A DNA stretch of 64,000 nucleotides from Argentina anserina (GCF_933775445.1 NC_065876.1:620001-684000); one strand, 5' to 3'. Positions 12,005-24,889 are shown, numbered from the stretch's first letter. The notes: generated from the letters alone by a model not told the origin. Translations and numbers: made by a program.

Positions 12005-12162
12005 CACTGTAAAAAAAAATATCAACAAAAGGCACATATAATTTGTGATCTTTAATTATGTGACATTTTCCCTAAAACCACATTTGTGGGAGTTTTGGGG
12101 AAATGCCACATGATCAAATACCACAAATAATTTGTATCTTTTGTTGATAAATTTTTGTAGTG
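12005..12162. mobile_element. Small foldback MITE, CACTA-like ends
   Basis: A 158-bp sequence starts CACTGTAAAAA and ends TTTTTGTAGTG. The outer 25 or so bases are inverted copies (ATCAACAAAAG against CTTTTGTTGAT), and the pairing continues inward (TTTGTGATC...CATTTTCCC against GGGGAAATG...CACAAA), so nearly the whole element folds into one hairpin. The ends resemble CACTA-superfamily MITEs. The flanking triplets are CTT and TTT, an imperfect 3-bp duplication. Confidence 0.65.
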
Positions 12163-13305
12163 TTTGCTCGAGTGTAATCCTCACCTGAGTTAGAACTTCA
12201 ACATTCACAAGTTTCTTATAAAAAAAAAGCATTTGGTGGACATAGTCTTGACTACTCTCATGAATCTGATATCAGTTGGATACCTGCAAGCCACATGCGA
12301 TTTTATAATGTTTATTAAATGCGACATGTAAAACAAAATAATGTCCTTTAACCCCATAAATAAATTATAGTTCTTTGCTCACTTGATTATCGAATCCACA
12401 TAAATATCTAGGAGTGAAGTATCTGCATGGAAACCGTAAAGGCTAAAGATTGTACTAGGGTTTTTTCACTTTTTTTTTAGTGAAATTTTCTAAATCCGCC
12501 TACCACTAGTTTGAAAAGTAGGAATGAAACTTAAGACGTGTGATAAATCAAACGATGTGTTTCTCCTTGGTTCTTTACGTTAAAATAAAGAACTTCCATA
12601 TCATATATATGTCTAACGATATGATTAAATTCTAAGGAGTATAGCACGTGTTGTGGTAAAACTATTAAGTTTATTTATGTGGTCTTCCCCATTGAAAGAA
12701 TATTTTATAAATTAACATGCCACTTCTAAAAGCTTGGTGCATCTCTACCTTTCTAAATGAAAGCCTGAACTTCGTTCCATTCTTTCAAACTCCAGATGAT
12801 GGTAAGATTCCATAGCATTCGATATTTTGACAGAGGGAATCATGGCAATTCGGCTAAGCAAGTAAAAGAGACAGAGAAAAGAACAAGAAGGAAAACTTGA
12901 TTTAGAACATGCGGATGTAATACAAACTTCGTATCATCACGTCCCCCACTTTCCCTTTGCTTTTCCTTCCCCTAATTGATGAAGCTTATTAACATCTTCC
13001 AAGTAAAAGTTGAAGAGACTGAGATTATGATCAGCATACTAGCTAACAGAGATTGATCGACAAGAAAATGAACATTCTTTTTTAATAAATTCACTACAAA
13101 CTGATTTTACAATTATACTAGCAAAAGATCAAGGTGCATTTGACATAAAAGAAGATTCATCGTTCCTTCCAATTCCACCCATCTAATTCTCATTTTTCGT
13201 CCTAATTTTGATCCACCAGCTCCCAATTGAATGCTTGCTCGAGTTGCTTCTGTGAAATATTTGAATGCAAAAGCCATTCCTGGTCTGAAGGACATTCCCG
13301 GTTTT
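12163..13305. other. Intergenic DNA and PIN1 3' UTR
   Basis: No gene seen. The last few hundred bases, read on the minus strand, are probably the PIN1 3' UTR. Confidence 0.5.
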
Positions 13306-16290
13306 TCATAGCCCCAGAAAAATGTAGTAGACAAGCGTAATGGGCAACGCGACCAACATGCCGAATATAACCCTGCATTTCAAATCATTAAAACTCTTAG
13401 TGTCATTGAAACCTATATGGGATACGGATATGATATGATGCTTTAGTTTTGTATGAAGAAGAAAATCGACTGACCCCGTGCTGAGAATATCAGGGTGTAC
13501 GTTGTATTCCTTGGCAAAGACAAAGGGGACAATTCCTTGGGGTAGAGCTGCCTGTAATTTGTTTGGGCCATTCAAACACAAGAATGTTAATAATGTCACA
13601 TATGTTTCTTTGTACGTAGTTTGTACACAACACAAGCTCCAAACATGTCCACTCTTTAATCAAATACTCTACTAGAGCTAACTAAGCTCAAAGACAGTGA
13701 TATACAAAGGGTATCTGAGAAAATGAACATGTACATGATAAAGAAGCTTATCTTGAGCTGTGAGAATAATTAGAAAAAAAAAACTAGAGGGTTCTTGGAG
13801 TATTATGTTGGTTCTGTCAGAACTCAGAAGGAGGCAGAAGATAGAAAGATAAAGAGAGAAGGGTTTTTAGGGTTAGTGACCTGGACAATGGCAACATGCA
13901 AGAGAGTGCCCCTAAGGCCAACAGCAATGGAAGCAGCTGCCATGACAGCTGGGCCTGTAAGGAATCTCACAGCCATAGTAAAAGCTGCAATGGAATTTCC
14001 ACATGCTATGATCCTTGGTTGCAAAGCCATAAACAGACCTGCAAAAGCAAAAAATCACATCCCAAAATATCGCAGGGGCACTTGATAAGAAAACCAGATT
14101 TCAGAAGCAAGTTAAAAGCAAAACGCATGCCCTTCACATCATCACCATCACACCACTGTCACACTATTGCCTAGACCTTTCATCATCACCACCACCACTA
14201 CTAACCCACCTATTCAAATCAGAAATCAAATCCATAAAGACAACCAACCCCAGACACTATGATAACCTAAGCAGACAGCTTTGCTTCCTTTTCTTCCTTC
14301 CCTTGCTTTTTCAGACAAATAATAATGCAACGCATGCAGAGATAGAATTAAACACAGACTGTTTCAGTATATTTATTATTCAATTAAAGCTTTAACCCCT
14401 CAGAAAATTAAAAGAAAAAATGGAGTACTGCAGTAGCGTGTGTACTGATTTACTGACCAAGACTGAACATGGCCATTCCAAGCCCTGCGTCTGATAATAT
14501 TGCTATCGACTTTGCTATGATGGCTGGCATTTCTATATGCCACCTGCAACACCCAGAAAAAAATTAAAATAGTTTCAGTCTTCGAGATCAAAAAAATAAA
14601 TAAATAGTTTCAGTCTTTCAGAGATACTGTTGGATTCACTAGGACACTGAAATAGAAAGTGACAGCAAGTTAATGAGGTAATCCAACGGTTCGGGAAGGT
14701 ACACAAGTTTTGACGTTACCTGAATGAAACCAGAGACCAAGTGAGTCCGATCAAGCTTGAGTAAGTGTTTGGGTTTCTGATCAATTTTCTCCAAACCATG
14801 ATGAGAATCAGCCTCGTCATCACACTCGTCGGAGGCATCACTTTGGCATTCTTCACATCCCCTGTCTCACCGTCGTTCATGTTCATCTGATCCGCCACTC
14901 TGTTCCCGAAGCTGAACTCATCTCTCTCCACCGTGTACTCTTCTTGGTTCTCTCTTCTACCCTCCACTGATCACCACATTATAAATTCAAATAAATAACC
15001 TTTAATCATAAATAACCAACATCATTAACTCAGAGTACGAAACTTAATGAAAACAAAGATCAAACCTTTTCCTGGAGAAACGGCCAATTTGACTTCTTTC
15101 TGATCATGTCCGGCAGCGCCATATTCATTGCTACCAAAGACATCAGAAACAGGAGAAGCACTAGAGCTCCACACAAACATATGAAGATCTTTCCCGCCGT
15201 CCTGCCCCGGCCCATTAGGCCCGTTTGCATTAGCTCTCTTCGGAGCGACAACGTTCTTAGAAGCAGCCGTGGTTGGCGAGAACATTCCCGGATTCGGCGC
15301 CGGATAATGCGCTGTTGTATTGTTCCCTCCTTGGTAATGAAACCTTGGCTTGTTCCCACCAGCTGCGGCAGCACCCACAGCGGCGCCACCGTCATCCTCG
15401 TAATTCGACGGCCGAGGTGTCGGGCCTCTCGACGCCGTCAAAGGCCCGCCGAAGACGTCGGAAGAGCCGAAGTTGGAGTTGCGGCCGGCGGCCATCATGG
15501 AGTAAAAGTCGGTGTGGTTGAAGCTGGAGCCTCTGGGAGTAGGGTTTCTAGAAGACTGGAGAGAGTAAATCTCGGCATTGGTGAGATTTGAAGGGCGGGG
15601 AGTATTGGAAGACAGGCCCTGAGAATGTGACCTTCTGGAGTAAATGTCTGACCTTGACGCGTTGGATTTTCTAACGGTGACGTGAAGCTTGCCGTCTTCT
15701 TTGATCTCGGCTTCGGTTTCGAGAGGCTGCCTGCCGTCGAGTGACATGATATCAGAGTCGACGTGGATGGAGACGATGGAGCCGGCAGTATCGGGGAACT
15801 GCTCGGAGATGAGCAGCCTGGCGCCACGGTATTCGAACATGAAGAGCATCAATGTGTACCAGATAATGCACTGGAGGACGACGATTTGGACCATGAGGCT
15901 GCCGGAGAAGTCGCCGTACATTCCTTTGAGGAGTGGGATTCCCATGACGAGGGTGTTGGGGAGAGTGGAGACGGAGAAAAGGGTGATGGTCCACTCGAGG
16001 CAGCCGCGTTTGCTGACTTTGCACCAGACGGCGAGCACGGCGAGGACGATGAGTTTCTGGAGAGTGTCGGCGGCGAGGAAGCGGATGTTCATGGTGTAAG
16101 GGTTGTTGGAGGAGATGAAGTGGAAGGAGAGTAAAGGAACGGCGAAAAGGGCGACGAAGCGGTTAATACCGGAGCACTGGTCGGGGGTGAAAATCTTCCA
16201 CCACTTGACGGAGCCGTAAGCCAAGACCATGGCAACGTAGAGTGGAACCACCGCCGTCATGACGTGGTAGAAGTCTGATAATGTGATCAT
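13306..16290 (-). CDS. PIN1: PIN1 auxin efflux carrier
   Basis: Polar plasma-membrane auxin exporter. Six exons on the minus strand: 16290-15066, 14966-14720, 14543-14458, 14038-13881, 13551-13475 and 13372-13306. They give 1,860 nt, 619 aa, the usual PIN1 length, with GT-AG borders and consistent phases. The N-terminal transmembrane block (about 1-160) has [20 protein letters not shown] and the CSGINRFVA and [10 protein letters not shown] motifs. The long cytosolic loop carries three TPRxS sites (230-234, 251-255, 291-295), the known PID/WAG and D6PK phosphorylation sites, then [19 protein letters not shown]. The NPNTY trafficking motif sits in exon 2 ([12 protein letters not shown]). The C-terminal helices end [13 protein letters not shown]...YYIFLGL. 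The loop and the first residues match Arabidopsis PIN1 rather than PIN3/4/7. No defect is seen. A long GA tract lies about 310 bp upstream of the ATG. Confidence 0.96.
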
Positions 16291-16597
16291 GGTTAAAACA
16301 GTTCAAGCTAGCTACCGCGAGACTGAATGAACTAGCTTGAAGGAAAGAAGAAAGAGGCGAACTTTATCAGTTTCACGGCTAGAATGATCGAAGAAGGGCT
16401 AAGCTACCTGTGTGTATGAAGAAGATGGAAGAGGGAAGAAGATGAAGAAGAATAAGATGAAGAAAGTGGTGGTGGTGGTGATGATGATAATAGAAAGGGC
16501 AGAGAGGGGAATGGGAAGAGAGCATGTGTTTTGGTTTTATGGGGGAGTGGAGTGAGAGCAGTGCAGTGCAGATAGTAACAATAAACTTTTTGAGAGC

Positions 16598-16600
<3 letters not shown>

Positions 16601-16631
<31 letters not shown>

Positions 16632-16642
16632 AGAGAGAGAGC
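16601..16642 (-). repeat. GA/CT microsatellite in the PIN1 leader or promoter
   Basis: An almost pure (GA)n run on the plus strand, hence (CT)n in the PIN1 sense strand, 310-350 bp upstream of the start codon. CT-rich tracts like this are common in plant 5' leaders and bind BPC/GAGA factors (known). A role here is inference. Confidence 0.7.
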
Positions 16643-18299
16643 GCAAAGCTTTGCAGCACTTGCAGTCCCCCAAAACCCAAAGCACAAGGACTGGCTAAGC
16701 AGCTCACCCCCTTCTCCTTTATTTATTTGGAACTTGTATTCTTCCTTCATATAATTTGGGGTATAGTTTTTGGGTACTATTGGGACCTTTGGGTATGTGA
16801 TTGATTACTCACATCACACACACATATACACTTGAGAGCATGATGGAATTGTAAGTTGGTTCCTGGCCCTATCTGGTGGTTATGGGTCTACTGGTTTTTA
16901 GTATAAAGCAGAGAATGGAAAAGCAAATTGGGTAAGAGGTGGCTGTAACTAGTAGTTTGTGGAGGTATCCCATCTTTTATACTGGGATTCTCTTATTTTC
17001 TTACTGGATTTCGGATTCAGTCCCTTTAACCTTGGGTTGTATACATCATGGGCTAGCCCTGTCACTGTTTATGTCTCTCTTTCCTTACATGAGCTATTTC
17101 AATCACAGTATCACACCACCTCTTTTTTCAATAATTACTCTACACTTCCTTAACATTTCGTTATTATTCTCCACGTTAAATTCACTACCTTTGATTGTCA
17201 GTTTCTCTTTCATTCAGACAAGTATTCATTTCTTTAACCTCTAGACGCAAAAGATTAACAATTTTCCCCATGTTACTCCTTCATTCAAGAAAGTATTCAT
17301 TTTCTTACAACGATGCTTATTTATCATGAACCAAAATGAACTACAATTCCTGAAAGTTAATGCTTATTTCCGTGACTTGGTGAAAAGTAAGAGGAGATTT
17401 TGATGGAGCGCGATAAGACGTCTCACAATTAAACATGTAAAATATCATCAGTAATATATAATAAGCAGAGATCGTTCAGTCCGGAGAATTGAATGAAACT
17501 CTACTTTTAGTGTTAACAAATAATATGAGATTTGAGATTGATGATTAACAACTAAAACAAATCATAAATTACTATTTACATAATCGACTTCTCTTTACCA
17601 AACTAAACCAAATTCACCAATGCACCAAATCTTTATTGGAGACATGTTTCACGGTGACGTCACTCACCATGGGGTACAAGTAAATTTCCATAATTTTTCA
17701 CTTTAATTAACACAAACCGAACCTACTTATGGCATGATTCGATTTGTGTCAATATGAATGATGAAGATAGCACTCAAATACAATCTTAGGGACTGCATTC
17801 AAGCACTAAATTCGTATGCACATATCTGAAAATTATCAAAGAGCAAGTAAAAGAAGAGTAGAACACAACAATAGAAATACAAACTTCAATAATTATAAGA
17901 ACATAGATTCGACATAGTCTCAAAAACATATCAAATATAATCTGCGAATTCTAAAACAAATACAAAACTAATACTTACACATAAACAAAAATTTACAATC
18001 TTCATAGACAAAGAATTGTAGATTAACAAAAATAAACGAAGTCATGTAGATGAGTTGCGAGAATCACATGTTGTAGGAACCTTAGAGATACGGCTGCAAT
18101 AGGTGAAACTCGGTGGAGATGATGATGGTTTTGGGGTGGACGACTTGGCTGATTTGTGAGGAAAGTTTATGGTGGTGTTTTAATATAGTTTTGGCTCTTG
18201 AATGTTAAGGAAAAGTAATGATTTTTCTTTATGAATGTTGTGCTATTTATAGAAGCGTTTTGGCTCCTTGAATATTATAGCTTGGACTTTTCCTCCTCA
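16643..18299. other. PIN1 upstream region and intergenic DNA
   Basis: AT-rich DNA, presumably holding the PIN1 promoter. No coding sequence, RNA gene or clear transposon end is seen. Confidence 0.5.
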
Positions 18300-18640
18300 A
18301 TTTGTGGTTATTTTTGTCATTGGTGTGTGCAATTTCCTTTGATAAATTCTTTCTTTTTCTATTTTTTAGGTGTCTAATTCTTTCTCTCTTGTATTATTTC
18401 TTTTTATTCTCTTCCTTTTTCTTTCTCCTCAATTTCTTTCACTTATTGTTGTCATTAGTTGGTGCAATCTCATTTGATAATTTTTTTTCTTTTTCTCCTT
18501 TTTAGGTGTCTCCTTCTTTCTCTCTTGCATTATATATTTTTACTCTCTTTCTTTTTTTCTTTCTCTATTTGTCTTTCACTTATTTTTGTCATTGGTGGAT
18601 ACAATCTCCTTTGATAAATCCATTATTTTTTTCTAGTCTA
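18300..18640. repeat. Tandem repeat, period about 136 bp, about 2.5 copies
   Basis: T-rich units share TTATTxTTGTCATTxGT, then a CAATxTCxTTTGATAA core, then TTTTTAGGTGTCT. The GTCAT anchor recurs at 18316, 18451 and 18588, giving periods of 135 and 137 bp. The open frames crossing it are a by-product of its pyrimidine richness. Confidence 0.8.
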
Positions 18641-19022
18641 AAAAGGATTCCTAATGCAAGTAGAATTGTCAATATATCACAAATGTTAGAGAAATGCCGA
18701 TTAATGAAGACTCCTAATTTAACTAGGTTGCCTAGTTACACAAAGGATCCTACTCTAAAGAGGACTCTCGACAATTTCTGTGTTTTCAACCTGTCTTAAC
18801 ACCAAAATGCAACCAACGCCATCATAGACTCCTAACTTAACTAAAAGACTCAATAATATAACAATAAGAGTTAAGCAAAGTACAACTGAAGGTAAAAACA
18901 TGTTAAGGACGTCGCACAAAGTGCTCATGTCTGATTTATAGTAATTTGTGAATATATATCTTCGTGGGAAGAAGAGATCGATGATGTGAGAGGATTGATC
19001 ACGTGAATGTTACACTCTATTA

Positions 19023-19699
19023 TAGGGCTGTGTTTGGGTCTTAATTAATTATTTTTAGATGGACCCGAGATCCAACCCATGTTTATTATTTGGTTCGGCT
19101 TTTGTATTTTTCAAGATAAGACCCGAGCGGATATGGGTCTGAAATGAATTGGTTCAGTTCTCGGTTCTATTCGGTTTCAAAATGAATACGTAACCCTGTA
19201 ATTTCCGTAATACATTCAAACATTTGATGCAACATATAATTACATAATTCTGTCAATAAGCAAGAGAAATTAACCAAAGTACAAACTATCCCACAATATA
19301 ATATATGAAGTATTAGACAATTAAACAAACATTCAATTTTAAAGTAAAAAAAATTACAATCCCCAAAAAAAATTGTAGTTCCTTCAATTAAATCATTTCG
19401 CATAAAAATCAAAGGCATTAGGAGATTTGTGAAAGTGAAATGACAGGTTTGATTCTAAATAACTCATCACAAAAATGATCATAATAGTCTAACAGTTTAT
19501 ATCGTTCTAGTATAGATCTAACGGTAATCGGTTCCTACATATTTTTTAGAATATGATCTGACACATACCTGAACTTTCTTAATCAGTTCGGGTCTTAAAT
19601 AAAAAACATTTAAATAGAAAAAAAAACCGGACTCAACCCGCCTTATTTGGGTCGGATCAGATTAGGTATGTTTGGACCCGGTCCAAATGCACAGCCCTA
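19023..19699. mobile_element. hAT-like non-autonomous element, degenerate
   Basis: A 677-bp segment begins TAGGGCTGTG and ends CACAGCCCTA, a perfect 10-bp inverted repeat. Similarity continues inward as GGTC/GACC-rich wobbly repeats. The 8-bp flanks CTCTATTA and ATCCATTC agree at 5 of 8 positions, as expected for an old 8-bp duplication. No transposase frame is present. The hAT assignment rests on the ends only. Confidence 0.55.
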
Positions 19700-21864
19700 A
19701 TCCATTCCTTAATCGATACCATTATTACCAGACTGTACTTCTTATTTACTGCTTGGTCAGTGTTAGGTGATACAATTCCCCGTTTAATTAGCCGCACCTG
19801 CCAACCGGCAAATCTGGAATGCAATCAAGTCTGGCCAAGACTCTTAACACTCTTCCGGGTTTAACCCTTGCCTGTTTAGGGTCTATGATTTTGCACAGAA
19901 CGGCTAAAACTTGAAAAGCTCCATAGCCTTTGCCGGAAACCGAACTGTTCAATGTTGAAGGCTGAGAATGCTATGAATTGCATGCTTTCTGAAGTTGTCT
20001 GAGGCCTTCTGCATCTAACATTGTTTTTTTTTTCTTTTATGCTTTTTATGTTTAAAAGTATAATAGATTAATAGTTCATTTACTGGTGCTTGCCAAAGTG
20101 CCAAACGCTGCCTTGGGTATTCTTTTCAGTTCAATACTAGAAGAATGCTTACGGTGGGTAGTGGGTACTTTTACAGAGAATTACTAGTATTGACATATCG
20201 TCGTTCTCGAAACAATATTGTAATTGGAATTTAGAAGCTAAACTCAAACAGCTAAGCTTAGCTGCAATTGTTTTTTCATGCCCAGACAAATAGTCAATTT
20301 CTAAACCGTTGCTGATATCAAGCAAATTAGGGCATGCACTCTTTAATTTACTATTCAATATAAATTATTCTGTGATTTCTGTCAAAACACTCCAACTAAG
20401 GTAGCAGATTAACTAGTGTATAATGGAATACTGACATTCTAACGTGTGATTGGCTTGAAATGAATAGAGGAAAGGAACTATTAAGGGAATAGCGTTTTGT
20501 AGGAGTAAAATAAAACTAGGGTTTATCGCCTCCAAGTGATGAAAACGCAACAGCGCAGCTACCATGCTTCGAAGTTCATGAGGAAGGTCATGGGGGTTTG
20601 GTGTTTTGGTTTGGGGTTCGCAAAGAATATGAAAGCAAATGGGGGACAGATATGGACGTGTTGCTCGCTCAACTCTCTCTTCGAAATCCATAACTCCAAA
20701 CATCATGCTTCATTTCACGCATTGCAATGCAGGTTCTCGTTTTCTAAGAGCATATACGCATGCACTCCCTTCATTTTTATTATTATCACCTTCACCACCT
20801 CGTTTCTTTTCTCTCAATTTCACTTCTCTTTTTATGCATTACTTTCGTCTTATTCGTTTTCGTTTTCGTTTTATTCACCTCCCCAAATTGTACATATTAA
20901 AGAAGATCTTATCGATTTAATGAACATACTTGTCCGATCGATCACTTTCATAAAATTACATTATCAAATTTGGAAATAAAAGTTGTAATAAGTACGAAAT
21001 TCTAATGAATAATCTTCTACGACCAATGTATAGAACTTTCCTCTTTATAGAAATGTATCCATAATTTAATGGTCAGATCGAGGAATCTGTTAGTCTATTA
21101 AACTGCGTTCTTAATCTTATGCGCACATCGCTTTTGTCTGATGCCCTTCTTAGCACCCCAAATTGTATGCTCACTCCCGTATAAATTAGAAGTTAATTGG
21201 TGAGTCACTATCGCCACCAATATTCTTTTGAATTGGAAACGAAAGGATAGAGGTAATTAGGCATATAGATCGAAGATGTAGACAATTAAGCTATACAGAT
21301 AAGAGTATTTGGGTAGGTGGTACATTACCAACGTAAAAATTGACCGAACTTTGTGAACTTTAAGAACATTCTGGCTCGGTCCAGCGACACAGAGATTGGT
21401 AAGGATCATGCATGTTTCTAGGATCTCCTTCAGTCACTATTTTCTCTGTCTCTTGTCTCTTTTACTGAGGAAGATGATGACTGGCCATAGGGTTAATCCC
21501 TCCTGTTTTCCCAAGAGGAAATCAAGGAATAAATCATGGACATCGTAGCGTTCTGAATCCAGATTAATTTGCTATCCCAATGGTATGTGAAGCAAATGAG
21601 GGTAAGAATTAATCATTAAAATTTAACAGCCACATATACAGGAAATTTACCTTTTGACATGCTTATATGATATGTTGTCTGTAATTATTAGTGGTGATCA
21701 AATTGGGAGGGCATGTAATAAACCAGCGAAGATGGCAGACAGACGCACAAGCTTAAAGCCTTGAAAGTGCTTAAACACTAAACGTGCTTGCATATATGCA
21801 ATGTTTACAAAACCATTTTCTTTCTTATGTAAAAGCGATTAAGACATGTCTAATAATAGGGTGT
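19700..21864. other. Intergenic DNA, nothing recognised
   Basis: A 147-codon plus-strand frame at 20536-20979 and a 97-codon minus-strand frame at 20413-20706 overlap each other and resemble no family I know. AAACCCTAG at about 20512-20520 on the minus strand could hint at an old 5' leader. I do not call a gene. Confidence 0.4.
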
Positions 21865-22744
21865 TGTAGAACGAGAATATGAAAATAAACAAGAGTGCAG
21901 ACACGTGTACAAATAAAATGTGATTTATTTATAATCAAACGCGGGGTTACAATCTCTGTGAACTCCTCTGATTCTATCTCCGTATGTAACTTGGCTCAAG
22001 GGTGACGTGCATTTGATCTTGAGAATTTGAGTTTGATTTGGATTTGGATTGGATGAAGAACGATCGATTTTGTAGCTTGATGATTCTTCGTGAACTTGAG
22101 TTTGGATTCGGATTTGATGAAGAACGAGCGATTTGGTAGCTTGACGATTCTTCGTGGACTTGCGTTTGGATTTATATTTGATGAAGAACAAGCGATTTGA
22201 TGGCTTGATGATTCTTCGTGGACTTGGTGATCTTCGTGGACTTGAGACACTTCGGGATTTCTCGAGAGTGATCTTGCTGAAGTGATTTTCTCTCTTCTTC
22301 TCAAGACCATTCTCTTCATATTGAAGGGGGTATTTATAGTGTCAATGTTTATATTTTGTATAATATTTTAATGACACTAAATTAATAAAATTTCTTTAAT
22401 TGTATAATTAAATCAATATGTATTTTCCAATTAATTTAAAATTAGTTATTCTCATAACTAAATCAAACAGAAAATACTTGACTTAATTATAACCGTTAAG
22501 GAATTTATTAATTTAATCAAATGTCCGATTACCATTTCGAATCGTCAATGACATTCAATTTTCGATTTAAGTCGGAATCACGTAGCTTCGATTACGATCA
22601 TCCATTTATATGCTGACACGAGTTTTATTCGGATCCGCACCAACTTTGTTGACTTTTGGGCCACATGTGCGATTTTGTCGGGTTCTTTGTAGATTTAATC
22701 ATTTAACGAAGATAATTTACTTCATTCAATTTTATGTGTCTACA
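21865..22744 (-). mobile_element. Solo LTR, copy 1 (probable Ty3/gypsy, Tat/Ogre-like)
   Basis: An 880-bp sequence is bounded by TGTAGA and TCTACA and is homologous from end to end to 44753-45641. Read on the minus strand it starts TGTAGACACA, has a CTATAAATACC TATA box at about 22332-22341 and ends in TCTACA-type sequence, as plant Tat/Ogre LTRs do. The presumed transcribed part (about 22023-22222) holds three tandem units of about 64 bp. No internal region, primer site or clear 5-bp target duplication is found, so it is a solo LTR or a remnant. Confidence 0.7.
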
Positions 22745-23814
22745 TGTGCTTAAAGCTACTTTAGTTTGAGCCAAAAGAAGGAGATTGTTAATTGCTAATC
22801 TACATTGGATGGTACCTTACTACCTTATCGACGGTGGATGTGTGCACTTCCAACTTTCTAAGTAGCTTTAATTTGTTGGAAATTGAGAAATTTCTCATAG
22901 TATTGAACTCGTGGACGCCCGAAATTGACTATGGCTTAGACTAGGCTAATAGATTGTTAATCCTTCGGGTTATGCACTTATGCCAGCCCATCAGTATCAT
23001 GGATTTGTTGCGTCTTCAGGGCCTGACGTCTCTCAAAGTTAGTTGTCTTATGGACTCGCACCAAGTCCATTGGGCCACACTAGAAGTTAAATTAAGTGCA
23101 CACTAACTGGTAATAAGAGTTTGAACCTCTAAAATCTAAATGCACTTACGTTTGTAGTACTGATTCCTGGTCTCTGCAATACAGCTAATTGGAAAAGACG
23201 ATCAGAAGCTTAATATTATGAATGCATTAAGGATAGTGACTAGAAAAAATAGACGTTGGTGAGCTCGATTAGTTCTTGGTAAGCATCCGTAAGGTTTATC
23301 AACTAAGATTGATAAGCCTTATGGATGCTTAACATGAAATGATCCAGGCACCAGAACGTATATATATCATGAGAAAAGTATTTATTAACTGGTTTAGATA
23401 TAGACGTACTTAGCGAGCTCATGGTAAGCATTCTGTGTCAAGTCACTCAATGTCCATGTTGGCCCATAATGAGATATTGGGCTGGTCCTTAATGAATCGT
23501 TAAGGTGACGGTTGGGCTTGGGCTAGTTCAAGATCCTAAAGTGTAAACTTCTGGTGGCTATTGAGGGTGGCAAGGGCCAGGTGACAACAGCAATGATTAA
23601 ACAAAATATCTGATATCCAACAGGGACCTACATTATACACGAGGGATTCGTCAACGTACCTATACGGACAAATGGCATTGTTTCTCGTGTTTTCGCAAGT
23701 CCCCGTGTTATGATTTCCGTGGATATGATCCTATAAAGTCAGTTATGACCCTCGTAAATTATTAAGTACGCAAAGGTTATACATGTCTTTTTGGAAACTT
23801 ATCAATTATTCATG
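22745..23814. other. Intergenic DNA with one short hairpin
   Basis: No gene seen. The only structured piece is the hairpin at 23281-23330, listed separately. Confidence 0.5.
23281..23330. repeat. Perfect-length inverted repeat, 22-bp stem with 6-nt loop
   Basis: The two 22-nt arms (23281-23302 and 23309-23330) start AAGCATCC and end GGATGCTT. They differ at two positions only, and both differences make G-U pairs if read as plus-strand RNA. The loop is CTAAGA. Too short for an ordinary plant miRNA precursor. Confidence 0.75.
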
Positions 23815-24889
23815 GAGTTTTTTTCACCAACAGTCCCTCAATTCTGATGTATCTACCAATGTGATACCTCAACTCTTAATCGTATCAATGTGATACCCAG
23901 ACTCTAGTATTGCTATCATTAAAGTACTTCCGTCAGTTTTTTTCAACTTCTCCGTCATCTTGGTGACGTGGCAAGTACGTGAGGCCCACAAAGAGGGTTA
24001 AAAGACAAAATTAACCCCATCTGAGAGGAGCAATGTTTTTCCCGCCCTTTACCTTGAGAAATACACCCAACAATTCCAATTTTGGCGCTAATTTTCCCTC
24101 CATACTCCTTAATTTGTGTCTCTTATCTAAACTAAAGAACTACCGCCAACTAGTCGACCACAATCTGATAAAACCTAGATCAATCTCATTTTCTACTTTT
24201 ACCCTAGCACTTGTTAAACTAACAAAATAAATATAGAAATTTATATGGAACATCTCATTTCCACAATCTCATAAGAATATAGAAACAAATAACTTAACGA
24301 AATTCAACTACATGTTTAAATACCATTAGTTCTTACAAGCAAAAATCATGACAGATCAACATAAAAGGTGGCAACTAATGGTACTTAAACATGTATTTGA
24401 ATTTCGTTAAGTTATGTGTTTCTATATTCTTATGAGATTGTGGAAATGAGATGTTTCATATAAATTTCTATATTTATTCTGTTAGTTTAACAAGTGCTAG
24501 GGTAAAAATAGAAAATGAGATTGATCTAGGTTTTATCAGATTGTGGTCGACTGGTTGGCGGTAGTTTTTTAGTTTAGATAAGAGACACAAATTAAGGAGT
24601 AGGGAGGGAAAATTAGCGCCAAAATTGGAATTGTTGGGTGTCTTTCTCAAGGTAAAAGGCGGGAAAAACATTGCTCCTCTCAGATGGGGTTAATTTTGTC
24701 TTTTAACCCTCTTTGTGGGCCGCACGTACTTGCCACGTCACCAAGATGACGGAGAAGTTGAAAAAAACTGACGGAAGTACTTCAATGATAGCAATACTAG
24801 AGTCTGGGTATCACATTGGTACGATTGAGAGTTGAGGTATCACATTGGTAGGTACACCATAGTTGAAGGACTGTTAGTGAAAAAAACTC
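23815..24889. mobile_element. Foldback MULE-like element with 517-bp arms
   Basis: A 1,075-bp element made of two inverted arms, 23815-24331 and 24373-24889, each 517 bp, around a 41-bp loop. The ends are GAGTTTTTTTCAC and GTGAAAAAAACTC. Perfect 9-bp direct repeats TTATTCATG flank it (23806-23814 and 24890-24898), the target duplication size of Mutator-like elements. The arms are about 95-97% alike by eye, with most differences near the outer ends. Each arm carries a mirror-image 65-codon open frame (24033-24230 on plus, 24474-24671 on minus), which is a consequence of the inversion and not evidence of a gene. There is no transposase, so it is non-autonomous. Confidence 0.88.

Noticed and set aside
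20413..20979. Overlapping 97- and 147-codon frames on opposite strands
   Set aside because: Neither resembles a known protein; the AAACCCTAG stretch alone is not enough to call a gene.
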